A stretch of 64,000 bases of DNA from NCBI GenBank assembly GCA_033961575.1, contig CM066728.1, positions 105,414,852-105,478,851 of the forward strand, in the 5' to 3' direction. A model generated the notes under the pieces. It was not told where the DNA came from. It ran no database searches and worked only from the letters and a program-made list of their open reading frames with translations. Positions within the stretch are counted from its first letter, which is position 1; every line of letters starts with the position of its first letter. This document shows positions 25,905 through 39,075 of this stretch, one piece after another. This DNA comes from Aselliscus stoliczkanus. Lineage: Eukaryota > Chordata > Mammalia > Chiroptera > Hipposideridae. Both the position numbers and the translations under genes were made by a program.

Positions 25905-26190
25905 AATGGTTGAGATTGTTCTTGCCTTCACAATAGCCAATTCTCTCTCCATCATAGGCACACAGCAAGACCACATTTCTCAGCTCCCATGTATTTAGGC
26001 AAGGTCACATGACTAACTGTGACCAATGGCCACTGACAATCATGCTACATGTTGCTTCCAGGCTGAAGTATTTAAAGATCTGTGTACAAACTCGCAGTTT
26101 TCTCTGACTCTGGATGCCAAATCTTTAAATGGTGGAGCCAAGACAGAATCACTAGGAGAGGAACTTTGCACCTAGCAGGGAATTTCTATA
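25905..26190 (+). repeat. ancient LTR-like interspersed repeat, uncertain
   Basis: 'aggtcacatgactaactgtg' then 'accaatggccactgacaatc' resembles a widespread old mammalian repeat with '...gtgactaagttctggccaatgg'. Related-looking segments are at 43575 and 62390. The family is not assigned and the ends are not visible. Confidence 0.4.
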
Positions 26191-27440
26191 TATGGTAATT
26201 AAACTGGTAGATATTTGGCAGCTGAGTATTCGGATTTATATGTTATGACAGCATATCAACCCTGACCTATCTAATTCAACGTTATTTCTAAAATGTAGTT
26301 AACAAGGTACAGATATTAAATCCTGATAGATGGTTGATGAAAACTAGTTTGGGACTTTTAGTTAATTTTACTTTGGAGAAGAGTTTATTAGATATGAAGA
26401 GCTTGGTCTCTTAGATGCTACATGAAGGAAGATATGAATATTTTGATGTCTGCTTTATTTCGTTTTGCTTTTTTCCCAGATCTTCAAACACCTGATGATG
26501 CTACTGAACATAGATTCTACATTAAGGAAATGTTAGTTAATGGTTTCCAGAGTTGGAAGGAAAGTCTAGCTAAATTTAATTTGAACACTGAATTTGAGTT
26601 TTCAGGGACCTATAATTTCTCATCATCTAATCCTGTAAAAACTTGTATATCCCAGGGCTAAATATGTCCTTTCCCTGGTGAAAGCAAGCATCCCTTTAAC
26701 AGATAGAGCAGGAAGGGTTCCAATCCACTTCCTCTTGAGCTGGCTTAAGATTTTCCACACACTGGAAATCTCCCTCCCTTCCTTTCCAATTAGATTTCCT
26801 ACAGGGTGAGATCCAAGTAATGAGGGCAGTGGTGCCCTCTCTCCATACATTCGAGGTGTGATGAGTAAGGACTGCTATAAAATGGCATTAACTCCACCTC
26901 AACTGACTTAATAATACCAGAGAATGTGGTCAAGCTTGTGTCTTCCTCAATCTTCCCAATTTCAAGAGGGTTTACAGCCAGAGATGTACTTAGCGTGAAA
27001 CACACTTTCATAAGAATCATTCTCTGGGTACTTTACCTCAATAGCTATCGTTTCCTTTGTGTGAGTGGATAGTTCCTGCATGCTGGTCTCTGGAGAAAGA
27101 CACGGCTTACCAGGAATGATTAAATCTCTTCTTCTATAGCAGGGGCTTACACGACCGTAATATTAAATTCTGGCAATTTAGCAGTCCTGGTGCTGCCCTG
27201 GCTGACTCTGAAATCAAAGTATCAGACCTTAATGCTTTTAAATGAAATTCCATTTTAGATGTCAACACACAGGAGGCAGTCCTCACTTTTTGCTGAATGC
27301 ATTTGCAAGATGTCTGTGTTGTGCCGATTAGCCAATATAAAGGATGCTCAAGGATTATGATGGTGGATCTAGGATTTAACCTAAATATTCTGGGGCCAAA
27401 ATAGTCGAGGACACAATGTAAAATCAACTATAACCCCATA
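26191..27440. other. no recognised feature
   Basis: The open frame 26422-26661 (it contains 'HRFYIKEMLVNGFQSWK') was inspected. It shows no known domain, no splice context and no homologue I recognise. The remainder is unique-looking DNA. Confidence 0.4.
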
Positions 27441-27449
27441 AATAGAATT

Positions 27450-29150
27450 TTTGACACTTTGAAGTCTGCTTTATCTGACATTAATGGAGCCATTCTGTTT
27501 TATTAATTAATGCTACCACAAAATATCTTTTTCTGTCCTTTTATTCTTCACCTATCCATATCATTGTTTTAAATGCATTTACTGTAGAGATAAATTTTTA
27601 TCATCTACTTTTCCAATTTCTGTCTTCCAATTGCAATTTACAATATTTACATTTAAAATAACTCTTAATATGGTATATTAGATCTTATGTATTTTATTTT
27701 ATTATTTCTTTTGTTTGTTTCCTCAGTTTCTCATTCTTCTCTGTCTTTTCCTTTCTGTGGGTTACTTGAACATTTATTTAAGATGCCATTTCATTCTATG
27801 CATACTCTGTTTGAGTGTATCATTTTATATAGTTTTCTGTGTGTGTTTGCTGTAATATACAAAAATAACTTGTCACAACCTCGTGATGTCAACATTTAAC
27901 TACTGCAACTGAAGCACTGAAACCTTGTGTGCCTCTTTAAACGTTTGTACATGTTAAATATAATTGTTCAACCAGCTTCACTACATACATTTATAACTAC
28001 AATAGCTGTTTTTATTTTTGCTTCAACCATCAAATATAATTTAAGAAACTCATGAGGAGAAATATAAACTCTTATATTTCCCTCTAACATGTGTATTCTC
28101 TTGTTCTTTCCTTTCTGAAATTCCAATTCTTTTTCTGTTATCATTTTATTTCTGTTTGGAGAATTTCCTCTAGACATTATTTAAGAGAATATATGCCAGC
28201 GACAAATTCTCTTGAGTTTCCTTCATCTCACAATGTCTTTTTTCCCATTAATTTCCAGGGACTAATTTTCCTGGATATAGAATTTATGACTAAAGTTATT
28301 TTTTTTCAGTACTTGAAAATTATTGTGGTACTTCCTCTGGCCTTCATGGTTTCAAATGAGAAAACTGCTCTCATTTTAATCATCATCTGCTTATAAATAA
28401 TGTGTCATGTCACTCTGGTTGCTTTTAAGGTTTTTTGTTTTTCTCCAGTTTTTAGAATTCTAATTATGATGTATCTTGGCATAGATTTCTTTGAGTTTAT
28501 CCTATTTGGGAAGCACAAAGCTTCTTGAAACTGTAGGTTTATGTCTTTGGCCAAAACTGTAAAATTTTCCTATATTATTTTACAAATACTTTTTTTTCCT
28601 TCCATTTCTTCTCCTCTCCTTCTGGGACTCCAATGCTTTGAATGTGAGATATTTTGTTAACATCACACGGGTCCCTTACACTTTGTTCATGCTAATCTTA
28701 GTCTATTTTCTCACTGTTGTTTAGATTGGTTAAATTCTACTTTTCTATCTACAAGTTCATCACTCTACCATCTGTCATCTTTACTATTGAAATAGTTCAA
28801 CAAATTTTTGTTTCCATTATTGTAGTTTGCTGTCCTATAATTTTCATTTTGTTCTTTTTTATATAATTTCTATTTCTTCTTGGATGTTCTCTTTTTTATT
28901 TGCTTTAATGAAATTTGTAATTATTTCTAGAACAATTTTGTAATAGCTGCTTTGAAATCATTGCGAAGCAGTTCCAGGATCTATTTCATCTCTGTACTGG
29001 ATGAGTTGTCTTTTTCTCGTTTCAGGTGAGATTATCCTGGTTCTTGGTATGATGAGTAATAGTTGAATATATCCTAGACATATTAGATGTTATGTTAGGA
29101 CACTCCTGACTCTATTTAAATCTTCTGTTTTAACAGGCTGTCAACTTACT
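27450..29150 (-). repeat. long ancient L1 (L1M) fragment, antisense
   Basis: Matches along its length to the complement of an old L1: 'agtctgctttatctgacatt' near the left end, 'gatatagaatttatgactaa', 'gttttaatcatcatctgc' type text, 'cttctgggactccaatgctt', and 'atcctagacatattagatgt' near the right end. No sizeable open frame of L1 protein remains, so it is long dead. Similarity may continue weakly to about 29620, but I cannot fix the right edge. Confidence 0.65.
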
Positions 29151-29638
29151 TAGGTTTAGAATATAGACTCTGGCAGTCTTCACTGTCTCCTGTGACACCA
29201 TCATCGGAGGGAGAAGGACCTCCCATCATTCCTGAGTGTGATGCCAAGGTTAAGGTGTCCTTCCCAGGCCCTGCTGGCAAAGATGCGTGGGCAGACTGGG
29301 CCACCACTGCCACTGGGTATGGGTAATCCCACGAAATCTCTACTGGGTGCCTTTTAACAGTACTTTGACCAGAGGAAGTGGAATATCCTGTCTCTTTTGT
29401 GTGTGTGTGTATGACTGTTGGATGTTCCAGTTTTCAGTGGCTTCTGATATATATGGGAGATAAAAGTAAAGTCCAGGAAATTCACGACAGTATGATTGTT
29501 CAAGTTGTGATGTCCCTACTTGGTTCCCTTTCTTCTTTTCACCTTTCAGAGTTCTTTTATGATAGTCTGTTTTATTTTAGGAGCATATTACCCAGGTAAT
29601 TTTATATATTTTATGTACTGCTTTAGAGGGCACACTTG

Positions 29639-29639
29639 A

Positions 29640-29683
<44 letters not shown>

Positions 29684-29703
29684 GAGAGAGAGAAGGAGAG
29701 AGA
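29639..29703. repeat. (TG)n followed by (AG)n microsatellite
   Basis: About 20 TG units pass into AG units (29679-29703, with one interruption). A compound dinucleotide tract, likely polymorphic in length. Confidence 0.95.
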
Positions 29704-30054
29704 TTTGCTTCTGACTCTTTGGATACATGCATTATTTTATAAATAAAGCATGATTTTATTAAGATGGAGTCCTTTTCTGTATTGTAGTCTTTTCAGTCAC
29801 TATCCCAGCATCTTAATTATACTTCTATCTTTTATTAGCTCTGTAATAATTAAATAGGTAAGTTCTCTGATTCTGTTTTGTTATGTATAAAAGGGAAATA
29901 AAAGATACACATCAAAGAATTTCAAAGTATGAAATAAAAATATTTTAAATAATTAGTAAAGCATGAATCTATTAAACATTAATATCCAACAATAATTCAA
30001 AAAGGAGGCATTTAAATTAATCAAATATTGCAAATCAAGCAATGAATCTATGAA

Positions 30055-30455
30055 TTTTTAGAGTGAAGGCTCTATGTGCCAAAATCAATTCTAGTTGCTT
30101 GGAGACACCACAGTGAACAATTTTGGCATTGTATCGAATTTCACGGCATTTACTTTCCACTGTGTGGGGGGTGGAAGAGAATTAACAGATAATAAGTTGA
30201 CAAGTTCACAATATATACTCTTTATATCAGCATGTGATGATTACAATGAAGACAAATAAAGCAGCATAACGTTCATAAGCATAGAGACTTTCATGGTTTG
30301 GCATGTGGATTTTACGAAGTCTTGCTAGGAAAGGACCCCATGTTATGAGGATTTGGGGGCAGAGGCTTTGTGAAGAACCCTGCAAAGCAGATATCTGGGG
30401 GAAAGGGAGTTCTAGGCAGATACAACAGAAAGGACAAATCCATGAGGTAAGACCA
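30055..30455 (+). repeat. ancient interspersed repeat, family not assigned
   Basis: 'ctctatgtgccaaaatcaat', 'gacaaataaagcagcataac', 'gcagatatctgggggaaagg' and 'gagttctaggcagatacaac' follow the internal order of an old mammalian repeat that also seems present at 12.2, 13.9 and 56.1 kb. The 77-aa frame inside it is spurious. Confidence 0.5.
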
Positions 30456-31814
30456 TGTTTGTCCCTTTACAAATTATGTAAAATAACTAGATATATGTCA
30501 TCTTCATGCTTCTATAAATGCATCTACATGAAATAGCTCCAAAAATATAATAAATAACTTTGGTGCCTTTCACTCTAGGGATTGAGATTAGAGTATGATT
30601 TAAGAGAGAACTATCTTTTACCATTAAAACATTTGTGACACTTGAAATTCTTGGAAGCAATCTCCAAAATGTAGTGTGGTATTATGTTTTAGGAAATATG
30701 CAAAAACTTCACACTACTTGGCTTCAACATCTCCCTCATAGCAAATATCTCAGTGAAACAATAAATAATAAGTGAAAATATGAATGTTTAAGAATACACA
30801 CCTCACTTTTTATAGAAATATTTTAAAATCAACCTATATAAGTATAGTTATGAATGGTCTTATATTAGATAATGCAGTCACTTAAATGATGTGTAAAATA
30901 TTAATATCAGCAGGGTATATATGTACTGTGATCCAAACTATATGCATATAACAATATAGATATATAATTATGTTTATACACAGAAATATACTACACACAT
31001 ATAGAAACATGTATTTTATATATGTCATATTAATAAACATAGCTAGCAAAATATATGAATATGTAGGAAATATATTAATGTACTGATAGCTATAGTCTGC
31101 ATCTATCAAAACACATTTTAAGGGTGCATTAATACCTCTTTATGTTTCTGTGGATGTTGTAATTTTCTAAAATTAGAATCGAGTGTTTTAATCATCTCGA
31201 AATGTTGAATATAACATGAGAAGCAAAGAACTTTCAGTGTTGACTCTGAAAACAACTGCGGGCATAATTGCAGAAATGGTAAAAGCAATGTGACATTTTA
31301 GAATATACAGGGACTTCCAAAGTGTATATTTTGAAATTCAGGAGCATTCTAGTGTATTTTTTTTTATTTCAATTTTGAACCCACTTACCACTATTTTATT
31401 TCCACACCACCTCAGAAAAGTGAACTGTAACTTTCATATTTTTCCTAAGTTAATAGTTGCATCAACAATCAATATAAAACTTCCTGTTTCCATAATTCAA
31501 GAAAATTAAAGTGGTTTTATCAAAAGTCAGTATGAATAATGCATTTTATATTTTTGCTGCTTCAAATGGCTATTGGCCTCTTATCCCATTATTAAAATCT
31601 CTAAATGAAAAAAGTCCACTCTATTTTTATCCTGATATTAAAATCAGAATGTCATAATTTAAAAGACTTTATTAGATTCAGAAAATTTTTTTTCTTTTAA
31701 TGAATATAGGTAGAAAAATAACAAAAATATCATGATTAAGACTTTTATGTGTCCAAACAACAAATTTTAGAATTATAATTCCAGTAAAATGTCTCTAATA
31801 ACAATTTATATATA
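30456..31814. other. no recognised feature
   Basis: Very AT-rich sequence with TATA-like runs around 30900-31080. No gene or assignable repeat. Confidence 0.4.
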
Positions 31815-31948
31815 CTGGAGGTGCCAAAAAATGTATACACATAACTTGTATTCATCTTTTGTTATCAGTATATTAATATATTGATATTACAATTTGAATA
31901 CAGCTTCTTCCTTTCCTAAAATGTGTATACATTTTTTGGGACCCTCTG
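31815..31948. mobile_element. mariner-type MITE with both ends
   Basis: A 134-bp element, flanked by TA on each side, starts 'ctggaggtgccaaaaaatgt' and ends 'acattttttgggaccctctg'. The terminal inverted repeats are about 28 bp with few mismatches. The internal text ('acttgtattcatcttttgtt') matches the fragment at 6904 in opposite orientation. It has no coding capacity, which suggests a deletion derivative of a longer mariner. Confidence 0.85.
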
Positions 31949-32735
31949 TAGCTATTTCATACACAGTTGACTTCCTAAACCACATACATTGCTGTGCGTG
32001 CAGTGTCCTCAAGTTTGCAATTACACCGGGAGCACACTTTTCAACATTCTAACTTTAGCCTATCTGCATTATTAAACAGCATGTCATGATTTTAAAGATG
32101 CAGTGACTCAAACCTAGAATAATTCTTCTTTTGTCCTTATGTCAAAACAATTTCTCCTAATATGGCTCTAAAGGGCCCTGTGTTAAATATTCGGAAATAG
32201 TCACACAGGATGATGTGAACATAGCCAAATAGGGTAGATCACAGCACAAAGTTCAAACCAATGCAAATCGTAAACAAGGTCCTGTTGTAAGTTGTGAAAT
32301 GCAAATTCTACTCTCTTCTCTCTAAGATTGTTTTCAGGAGTCAAATGAATGACTTGCCTTTCTCTATGACTGTGCTTATAAGTAAAAATCTTATTAAAAA
32401 AAGAAAAAATGATATATCTGGCATTAATTACACATTTCCATATAGAACTTGATAATTTGAGTGACTTATTTTACAGGACCTTATTGAATCTTATTCATGC
32501 AGTGGGTAAACTGCAATCGAGTTTTATATACATCCAAATTTAGAAGGATGTGAGTAAACTTAACTATAATAAACCATATAAATTGCCCAAAGTTTCTAAG
32601 TCAAGGCCAACAGGACTGGATCAGCTCTCCTTCATTATTTTCATCTTATTCTGTGAATCATCCAGTTTTCCAAGACAAATCCTAGGGATCTAATCTGGAC
32701 TCCATTCCTCTCTTCTGTTATATCCACCAGCTACA

Positions 32736-32769
32736 CACCACCACCACCACCACCACCACCACCACCACC
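32736..32769. repeat. (CAC)n trinucleotide repeat
   Basis: About ten CAC/ACC units, uninterrupted. It lies in non-coding sequence; the frames across it have no support as a His- or Thr-rich protein. Confidence 0.95.
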
Positions 32770-33673
32770 GATTTATCACCAAGAGATACACACAAGGATG
32801 CATACTAACTCTCTTCATGCAGGTGATGACTGTAGATGATACAAGTTGCTACATACATAAACCTGCACAGGGTAGGAAACACCATGACCTTCTTCCTATG
32901 GGTAGAAACTTCCATTGGACTTCTAGTCCCCAGATAACAGTCTCTTTTCGTTATTCAAATTGGGTAGATTCTTCTTCACCTTCTGGACACATCCCAGCGT
33001 TCCAGGGATGGCTATGTGCAAATGGGTCCCTACTAACAGACTGAGGGCATTCCTGAATGCTCACTGGGAAACCGATATAAAAGTCAGTTTGTAAGGACAC
33101 ATTTTTCCAACAAACTCAGGCTCTACCTAGCTGTGCCTAAAATTTTTTCCTATAAATGTCAATTCAATCTCCTCAGTATTTCTTTTTCCCATAATACTAT
33201 CACTGCATAGCGCTTGCTCTCCTCCACCACCATCTCTACCTGGGAATATTACTAACGATCTTTTAACATTTTGATGTGGCTGATTTGACATGACTGTGTA
33301 ACTGTCTAGCAAAAAATCCAATTTGTTCAGAAGCTGCTATGAAATTCTTGCACCTAGCCCCTCTTTAGGGGAAGACTGGCTTTCCTAGGTGAATGCTCTG
33401 ATAAACTGATTTTCAAGGGCTGGTGTGTACTTATATGGACCCCAGTATTCACCTGTAAGAGAAAGATGAGAAGAGGAGACCTAGTGTAAGGATAAGGAAT
33501 TATGGGACTAGATGTTATTAGAAGAATCTTGAATTTTATTAAATTTCATCCTGTATGGTTTGAGATATAAATATCCTACTCCATTTCCCCTAGGTGATAT
33601 TGCAGATAATTACATTTTGGTATAACAGTCTTCAAAAGAAAGGTCAAAGCAACATGCTACATTGAAAACAAAA

Positions 33674-33698
33674 GTTTGTTTGTTTGTTTGTTTGTTTT
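33674..33698. repeat. (GTTT)n tetranucleotide repeat
   Basis: About six GTTT units in a T-rich context. Confidence 0.9.
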
Positions 33699-33817
33699 CA
33701 ACAATATGCATGTAGCCTTGCCCTTAAACACTGAGTATCTATATTGCTACATGGGGAACAAATATGCCACTGCTATACTAACATATATGTATGCAGCCTT
33801 TCAGTTGTTGCTTTAGT

Positions 33818-34045
33818 GATTCTCAGTTGGGGATTCTGTGATCCCCAAGGGACCCTTGGCAATGACTGAAACAATTTTTGATAGTCACAACAGGGGACAG
33901 GTGCCTACTGGAATCTAATGAGTAGAGAGCAGGGATGCTGCCAACCCTCAGACAATGCCCAGATCAGTCCCCATGAACAAAAATTACTCAGGCTAACTGT
34001 GGGGAGATTCTCAGAAACCTAAATCTCTGAGTTGCAGGTAATCTG
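33818..34045. mobile_element. hAT-like non-autonomous DNA transposon, old
   Basis: 'gattctcagttggggattct', 'gggacccttggcaatgactg', 'tttttgatagtcacaacagg' and 'agagcagggatgctgccaac' correspond to a widespread old mammalian hAT-derived repeat whose copies contain 'ggcaatgtctggagacattt' and 'ggccagggatgctgctaaac'. The subfamily is not named because I cannot verify it. Confidence 0.6.
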
Positions 34046-34792
34046 AAACTAGAGAATGCCATCTTCCCTTTTACTTCTGTCATGTAAATCATGGCTATAC
34101 AAAAAAATTCGAACCATAGACAAGACTCTAATAAGCCATGCCTGGATTAGATGGTTACTAATTTAATGAGGGAAGAGAAAGAGATGAAGTTTTATAGTTT
34201 CCAAAATGGTCCCATTTGCATCAAACAAACCTTCCAAAACGACCATGAAAATTATAGATCAAGAGTGTCTTCGCTGACCGTCAATGTTAGAGAAGTTACT
34301 AAAAGTTTGCAAATTATTTTACTTTATGCTGAGTTTTACAATCATAAATATTTCATTTCTCAGTCTGAAAGGGCAAGGACTAGACTAAATGTTTCTATTA
34401 GTGTCATCAAGGTGAATGAAGGAAACAAACAACAAAAAAGGTCAGTGGGGTCTCCTCACTAGCTTTGTTTCAACAATCTAAATAGTTTTCAAATGTTCCC
34501 TTTTATTTTAACTTGTACTGAAGTCTATATATATATTTTCCTTACTTAGCTATTCTTTTCTAAAACATCCTTACCTGGCAATTCTAAATAATACTTTTAA
34601 ATAGTTCATAGCAAATCATAAAATATGCTATCACATCTGAGATTTTTCTCACAACCAGCAACTTTCACATATTTTGAACCCATTTCACATAGGAAAAGGT
34701 TAAAATATCCACTTTAATCTTAACTTGATGGGTAGGAATTTTTAATATATATAAGAGACAGGGGATGATGCTAGATTTTAAATATGCCATGT

Positions 34793-34940
34793 CCCTTTTT
34801 GCTTTCTTTCTTGCTAACTTCACTTTCTTTTTCTAGTCTCCAGAACCATTTTGTTCCTCCCTTTCTTCCTTTAATCTTTCCTTCTTCTCTACCCACCTCT
34901 CTGTCTCTCCCTCTCCTTCTTTCTTTCTTCCTTCCATTCT
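34793..34940. repeat. polypyrimidine (CT-rich) tract
   Basis: Almost uninterrupted C/T sequence with TTCC, CTCT and TCTTTC units on the plus strand. Frames on both strands (34771-35023) are low-complexity artefacts. It leads into a possible old repeat ('gtaaacatttatcaaacacc'). Confidence 0.8.
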
Positions 34941-35419
34941 TAAGTAAACATTTATCAAACACCGACTCATTCCTAGGCATGGCGTTAGACAAAGGTAGGA
35001 CTCTAAATGGACTCTGCCCATAGGACTAGGTCGATTCCAGGAGACGTCATCATGCTCATCATTGGTACCTTAGACCACCATTCAGCTAAATGTCTAGGTC
35101 TTGTAATCAGTCCCATCCAGACCAACTACAAAAAGAAAAAATTATTCTTCTAATGGTGGATGGTTGCATAAAAATATTACAGGATATGAGCTTACTGAAA
35201 AGTAGCTCAGGATCTGAAGATATCAACCACAGATGCCCACCACTTGGGTAATTACCCTTATATACACAATGACCATCGCCATGTGACATGGCCCAGGATG
35301 TCAATACCTATACAAAGACAATGATTCATAAATTTAGCTCAACACTACGTATTGTTATTGACCAACTAGACTATTTATTTCCTGAAGGTCATTCACTTTT
35401 TGGTTCTCCATTGCCCCCT

Positions 35420-35500
35420 GTTTTACAGATGAGGAAACTGAGGCACAGAAATTAACTGATTTGCCTAAGGAAACAAAGCTGGCTTGCACTTTTAACAACT
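35420..35500 (-). repeat. MIR SINE fragment, antisense
   Basis: 'gttttacagatgaggaaact' then 'gaggcacagaaattaactga' is the complement of the best conserved MIR core. Short but clear. Confidence 0.75.
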
Positions 35501-35890
35501 CTACTGTCTCTTTCCAAATGATTTATTTTTTTCTTTTATTTGAAAACATTCTACCTTCTCACACATATATACCAGAGTATTTGCTTACTAGCATCCCAAA
35601 TGTTGCCATTATGATGTGTTTTACTTGTGTACCTTGAGACATTTTAAAATTGAGTTCAGTGATTGATTCCCACGACATTTTGAAATGCTGGAGATGATTA
35701 TATTTGATTTAAAAAGATGCATTTGACTATCTTTTTAAAAACTTACAAATAATCTGTGTTATTTTTCTAATTTCCAGAAGGTAAAAAGAAAAGCTAAATT
35801 TATGTCAAGCATCACCCAGCTTATATCTGGCAGGTATACTAGTAGAATGGAAGCTTCGTATTTTTACACACCTAAACACATGCAGTTTTT

Positions 35891-36320
35891 TGTTTGTTTG
35901 TTTTTTGTTTTTGTTTTTTTTAATTTGGGAATTGGGGGAGGGGAACAGACAAGTTGCTGTCTTTTTGTTCTTCAGTCTAGTTGTGGAGGATGTTGCTTCA
36001 CTGGCCCATGTTGGTATCGTCATTGCGCTCTTCCCGGGTGAGGCAGATCGGTCGCTGGCCTCTGGATGGTTGCTCACCGCGGCTCTTGGCAGCTCACACT
36101 GGCTGCCGACCACTCACTGTAGCCTATGGCAGCCCACTGCAGCAGGGGCTGCAGCTATGCCGTCCCCGGGGACTCACAGCAGCCCAGCTCCAGGTGGAGC
36201 TGTTGTTCACCATCTTAGCTGTAGAGGGCAGTGTCACTGGCCGTCATATGTGGGACCCGAACTGGGGCTGCTGGCATCCCCAAACCAGTTCTTAACCAAT
36301 GCCCCACTCGGCCGGCCCAT
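35891..36320 (-). mobile_element. long tRNA-derived SINE with extended body, antisense
   Basis: Read on the minus strand, the element starts with the type A head ('gggccggccgagtggggcat', B box 'agttcgggtcc', 'ccagtgacactgccct'). It then continues for about 300 bp of GC-rich body absent from the short copies at 9939, 25604, 57857 and 60060. It ends '...actagactgaagaacaaa' and 'ccaattcccaaattaaaa' before an A-rich, C/G-interrupted tail. A 13-bp TSD with one mismatch lies at 35878-35890 and 36321-36333. The 174- and 104-aa frames cross only this SINE and are not genes. Confidence 0.85.
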
Positions 36321-36644
36321 ACATACAGTTTTTAAGCAACAGGAAGCATCTGTCCCCTTCAAATGTTTAGATTGTGTTTATTTTCACCAGTGGCACTGTT
36401 TTAAAGGGATTTAGAAGAAAGCATTGATTATCAAGAAACGATAGCTAAAAACTGCAAAATTGAATCTGACGCAGTAAGTGGTTCACTTTTGTGACTTGAT
36501 CTACCAGAGCTACTCACTGACTACAAGCCACTCTCTAACTTGCTTTCTGTAGCCGGACGTTTTCACCGCCATGGTGTTTATGTCTGATGAGAGCTCCAGT
36601 CAGCAAACACAGCCGGCTCTGACCCACCATGGGGCCTTGATGCT

Positions 36645-36760
36645 CAAAAACGTGGTCTCAGAATCGGCAGCAGCATCTTACCTGGGCTCTTGCTACAAAT
36701 GATAAATCTCAGCACCCAACCCAGAGACATGACCCCCAGCTATTCCTACCCGCTTTAAAG
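36645..36760 (-). mobile_element. MER5A-like hAT MITE fragment
   Basis: 'gtggtctcagaatcggcagc', 'agcatcttacctgggctctt' and 'gataaatctcagcacccaac' match MER5A-type sequence, an ancient non-autonomous hAT-Charlie element. Diverged, with approximate ends; the orientation call is tentative. Confidence 0.55.
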
Positions 36761-38709
36761 TCTGAGGAGTACAGCCAACGACGGCATAAATGTCGGTAAA
36801 AATCCTTCTCCACCTTGAAATATTTGATGGGCTACTATTTTCATACCTCACCTAGCAATAAGTAACAGTGACCTCATATGACCACATCATTTCAGAGAAA
36901 ATAAATCCAGGGGGGGATTAACTGAGACTAAATTACTCTTCCGTGTTAAAAGCAGAACTTCTTTTTTTCTGATTATTTTTTACAAAATTATATTGCCCAG
37001 AGTCATCCCTGAGTTTTTGCATTTTATTAACCCACTGACCATAATCTGCTTTCAAAAGTTCCTCTATTCTAATCATTATGAAAACATTCTCTTATTAAGT
37101 TTGACATTTAAATTTAAAATGCCAATAAATTCAGAGACAGGAGCTTGTGAGCATAATCATAACATGCCTTTCATTTTATGTAAAAGTATTGGGAACATTG
37201 CCACTTTTAGGTTCTGTTCACATTTTATAAAACAAATAAGAAAATTTAAGGGCAATAATATTAATACACCGAAAAATAAGGTGGGCGCTGAGTTTTATGT
37301 TATGACCACACAATGATCACAAAAGTCAGTCATGCAAAAATATTTTTATAGTTAGGAGGAAGCTAAATGGAAGACATGTAAGTATTCATGTACCACCTTT
37401 GAATGGCAAACAGATTAATTTCATCACTATATGATAATGACGAGTTACATACTAATGCAATTGTCTTTTTTCCAAACACAGCATGTCAATAATGGTCTTC
37501 ACTAAAATCCATCTTGCATTCTCTCCATGGAAATCAGTTTAATTATGTTATTGTTTACCTGACACAGACTTTTGTGATTCAATTCCATTCCCTTAAATCC
37601 TCATGCCTCCAAAATCACCATTCTTATCTGTTAGCTTTGGGTCATTGTGTAATTTCTTTCCTGATTTTAAAAAACAATTAGACTCACAATACTTCAAGGG
37701 AATGCCTTTTCACCAACTTTCCTAAAACGCTTCCCAAATTAAATGTTTTTCACAGTTTTATATTCAAAGTGCCTACTCCCAGCTTCTGATGCCAGCAAAC
37801 AACTCAGTGCTGAGACCACTTAGAATTAGAATGCTTATTAGTTTTTTGCATTCATATCCTTTTCACAGGGAGAGTGCTAGGTCCTTTGTAACCATCACAG
37901 AAACCTCAAGTCAGACTCCCACTGAGATTAAGAGAGCTGAAGAATGATAGCTATCATCAATTGAAGGAGAATTTAAGTAAGGAAAAATAAACTGCCAAGC
38001 CCTTGACAGAGTTAACACCTGCTCTCTCTACTATCTGATTATTGAAGTTCAAATCCACAGGTAGTCAGGACCACATGGCGTTTCACCTAGAATGACAAAC
38101 TCTTATGTTTAACAAGCTGCTGTTGTTCTCACTTAAGACACAGACCTCAGTTAAATGGGGACTATATTTACTGCTTGATCCACAATGCCCTATTTTATTC
38201 CAAATCTTTTAAGTAAATGTGATATGATTAGATGGAGAGACAAAAAAGTCTTCATAGGTGAGCTAAAATAATGTCAACTTTTTAAAAACTGAATTTTGTT
38301 TATGCTAAATATGGAGCAAATACAAACTAACTAAATGTAAAATAAAAATCCTCCTAACCACACCAACAAGAAGTAATGTCTACTAACATATTTGTGTGAT
38401 ATGTTATAGCTGCATTTACACACATTAGTATTTATACATTTTTAACATAAATTAAACTAGTCTGTATAGCTTCGAACCTGGTTTTCAGCTCCCTTAATCC
38501 ATTAGGGATACTATTAATAGTTTGCATCTCCATGTAGCTACCCTCTTCTTTCTTCCTTTTTATCTCTTTTGGGGCCTATGGTACATTTACTACTAAAACC
38601 AACTTTCTTTCAAGTCACCCGTATAAGCCAATAACAGCGCCCAAAGTCATAAAGTTTAAATCCCTGTAAATGTTACCTGTTTTGGGAAAAGTTTCTTTGT
38701 CAATAACAT
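36761..38709. other. no recognised feature
   Basis: Unique-looking AT-rich DNA. The 107-aa frame at 36993-37316 has no domain or exon signals. Nothing else is seen. Confidence 0.4.
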
Positions 38710-38714
38710 TACTC

Positions 38715-39075
38715 TTGAGATGGGGAATTTATCCTGGGTTTCCAGGTAGGCCCTAAATGTAATAGCATGCATTTTTACAAGAGAAAGGTAAGGGGAGATT
38801 TGACACACACAGACAAGGAGCTATGAAAACAGAGGCAGACATTAGAGTAATGCAGCCATAAGCCAAGGAATGCCTGAAACCACTAAGGCCTAGAAAAAGT
38901 GAGGGGCAGTTACCCCTAGAGCCTCCAAAAGGAGAGTGAACTTGCTGACATGTACTTTAGCTAGCAAAACTGATTTGGCACTTCTGAGCTCTAGAACTGT
39001 AAGAGAATAAGTTTGTGATGCTTTAAGCCACTGAACTGTGGTCATTTCTAACAGCAGCCACAGAAAACTACTGCA
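38715..39075 (+). mobile_element. MLT1-type MaLR LTR, sense
   Basis: 'ggtaggccctaaatgtaata', 'gagctctagaactgtaagag', 'tgatgctttaagccactgaa' and the end 'cagaaaactactgca' follow the 3' half of an MLT1 LTR, including its usual CA end. The left end is approximate. No paired LTR was found. The 84-aa minus-strand frame across it is spurious. Confidence 0.65.

Noticed and set aside
26422..26661. 79-aa frame with fairly ordinary amino-acid composition
   Set aside because: No recognisable domain, splice sites or homologue; similar frames are expected by chance in 64 kb.
34771..35023. Arg/Lys/Glu-rich and Ser/Leu-rich frames
   Set aside because: Products of a polypyrimidine tract read on both strands.
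35890..36414. 174-aa frame, the longest in the window, plus an overlapping 104-aa frame
   Set aside because: Both lie almost entirely within the antisense long SINE, whose ends are fixed by a TSD.
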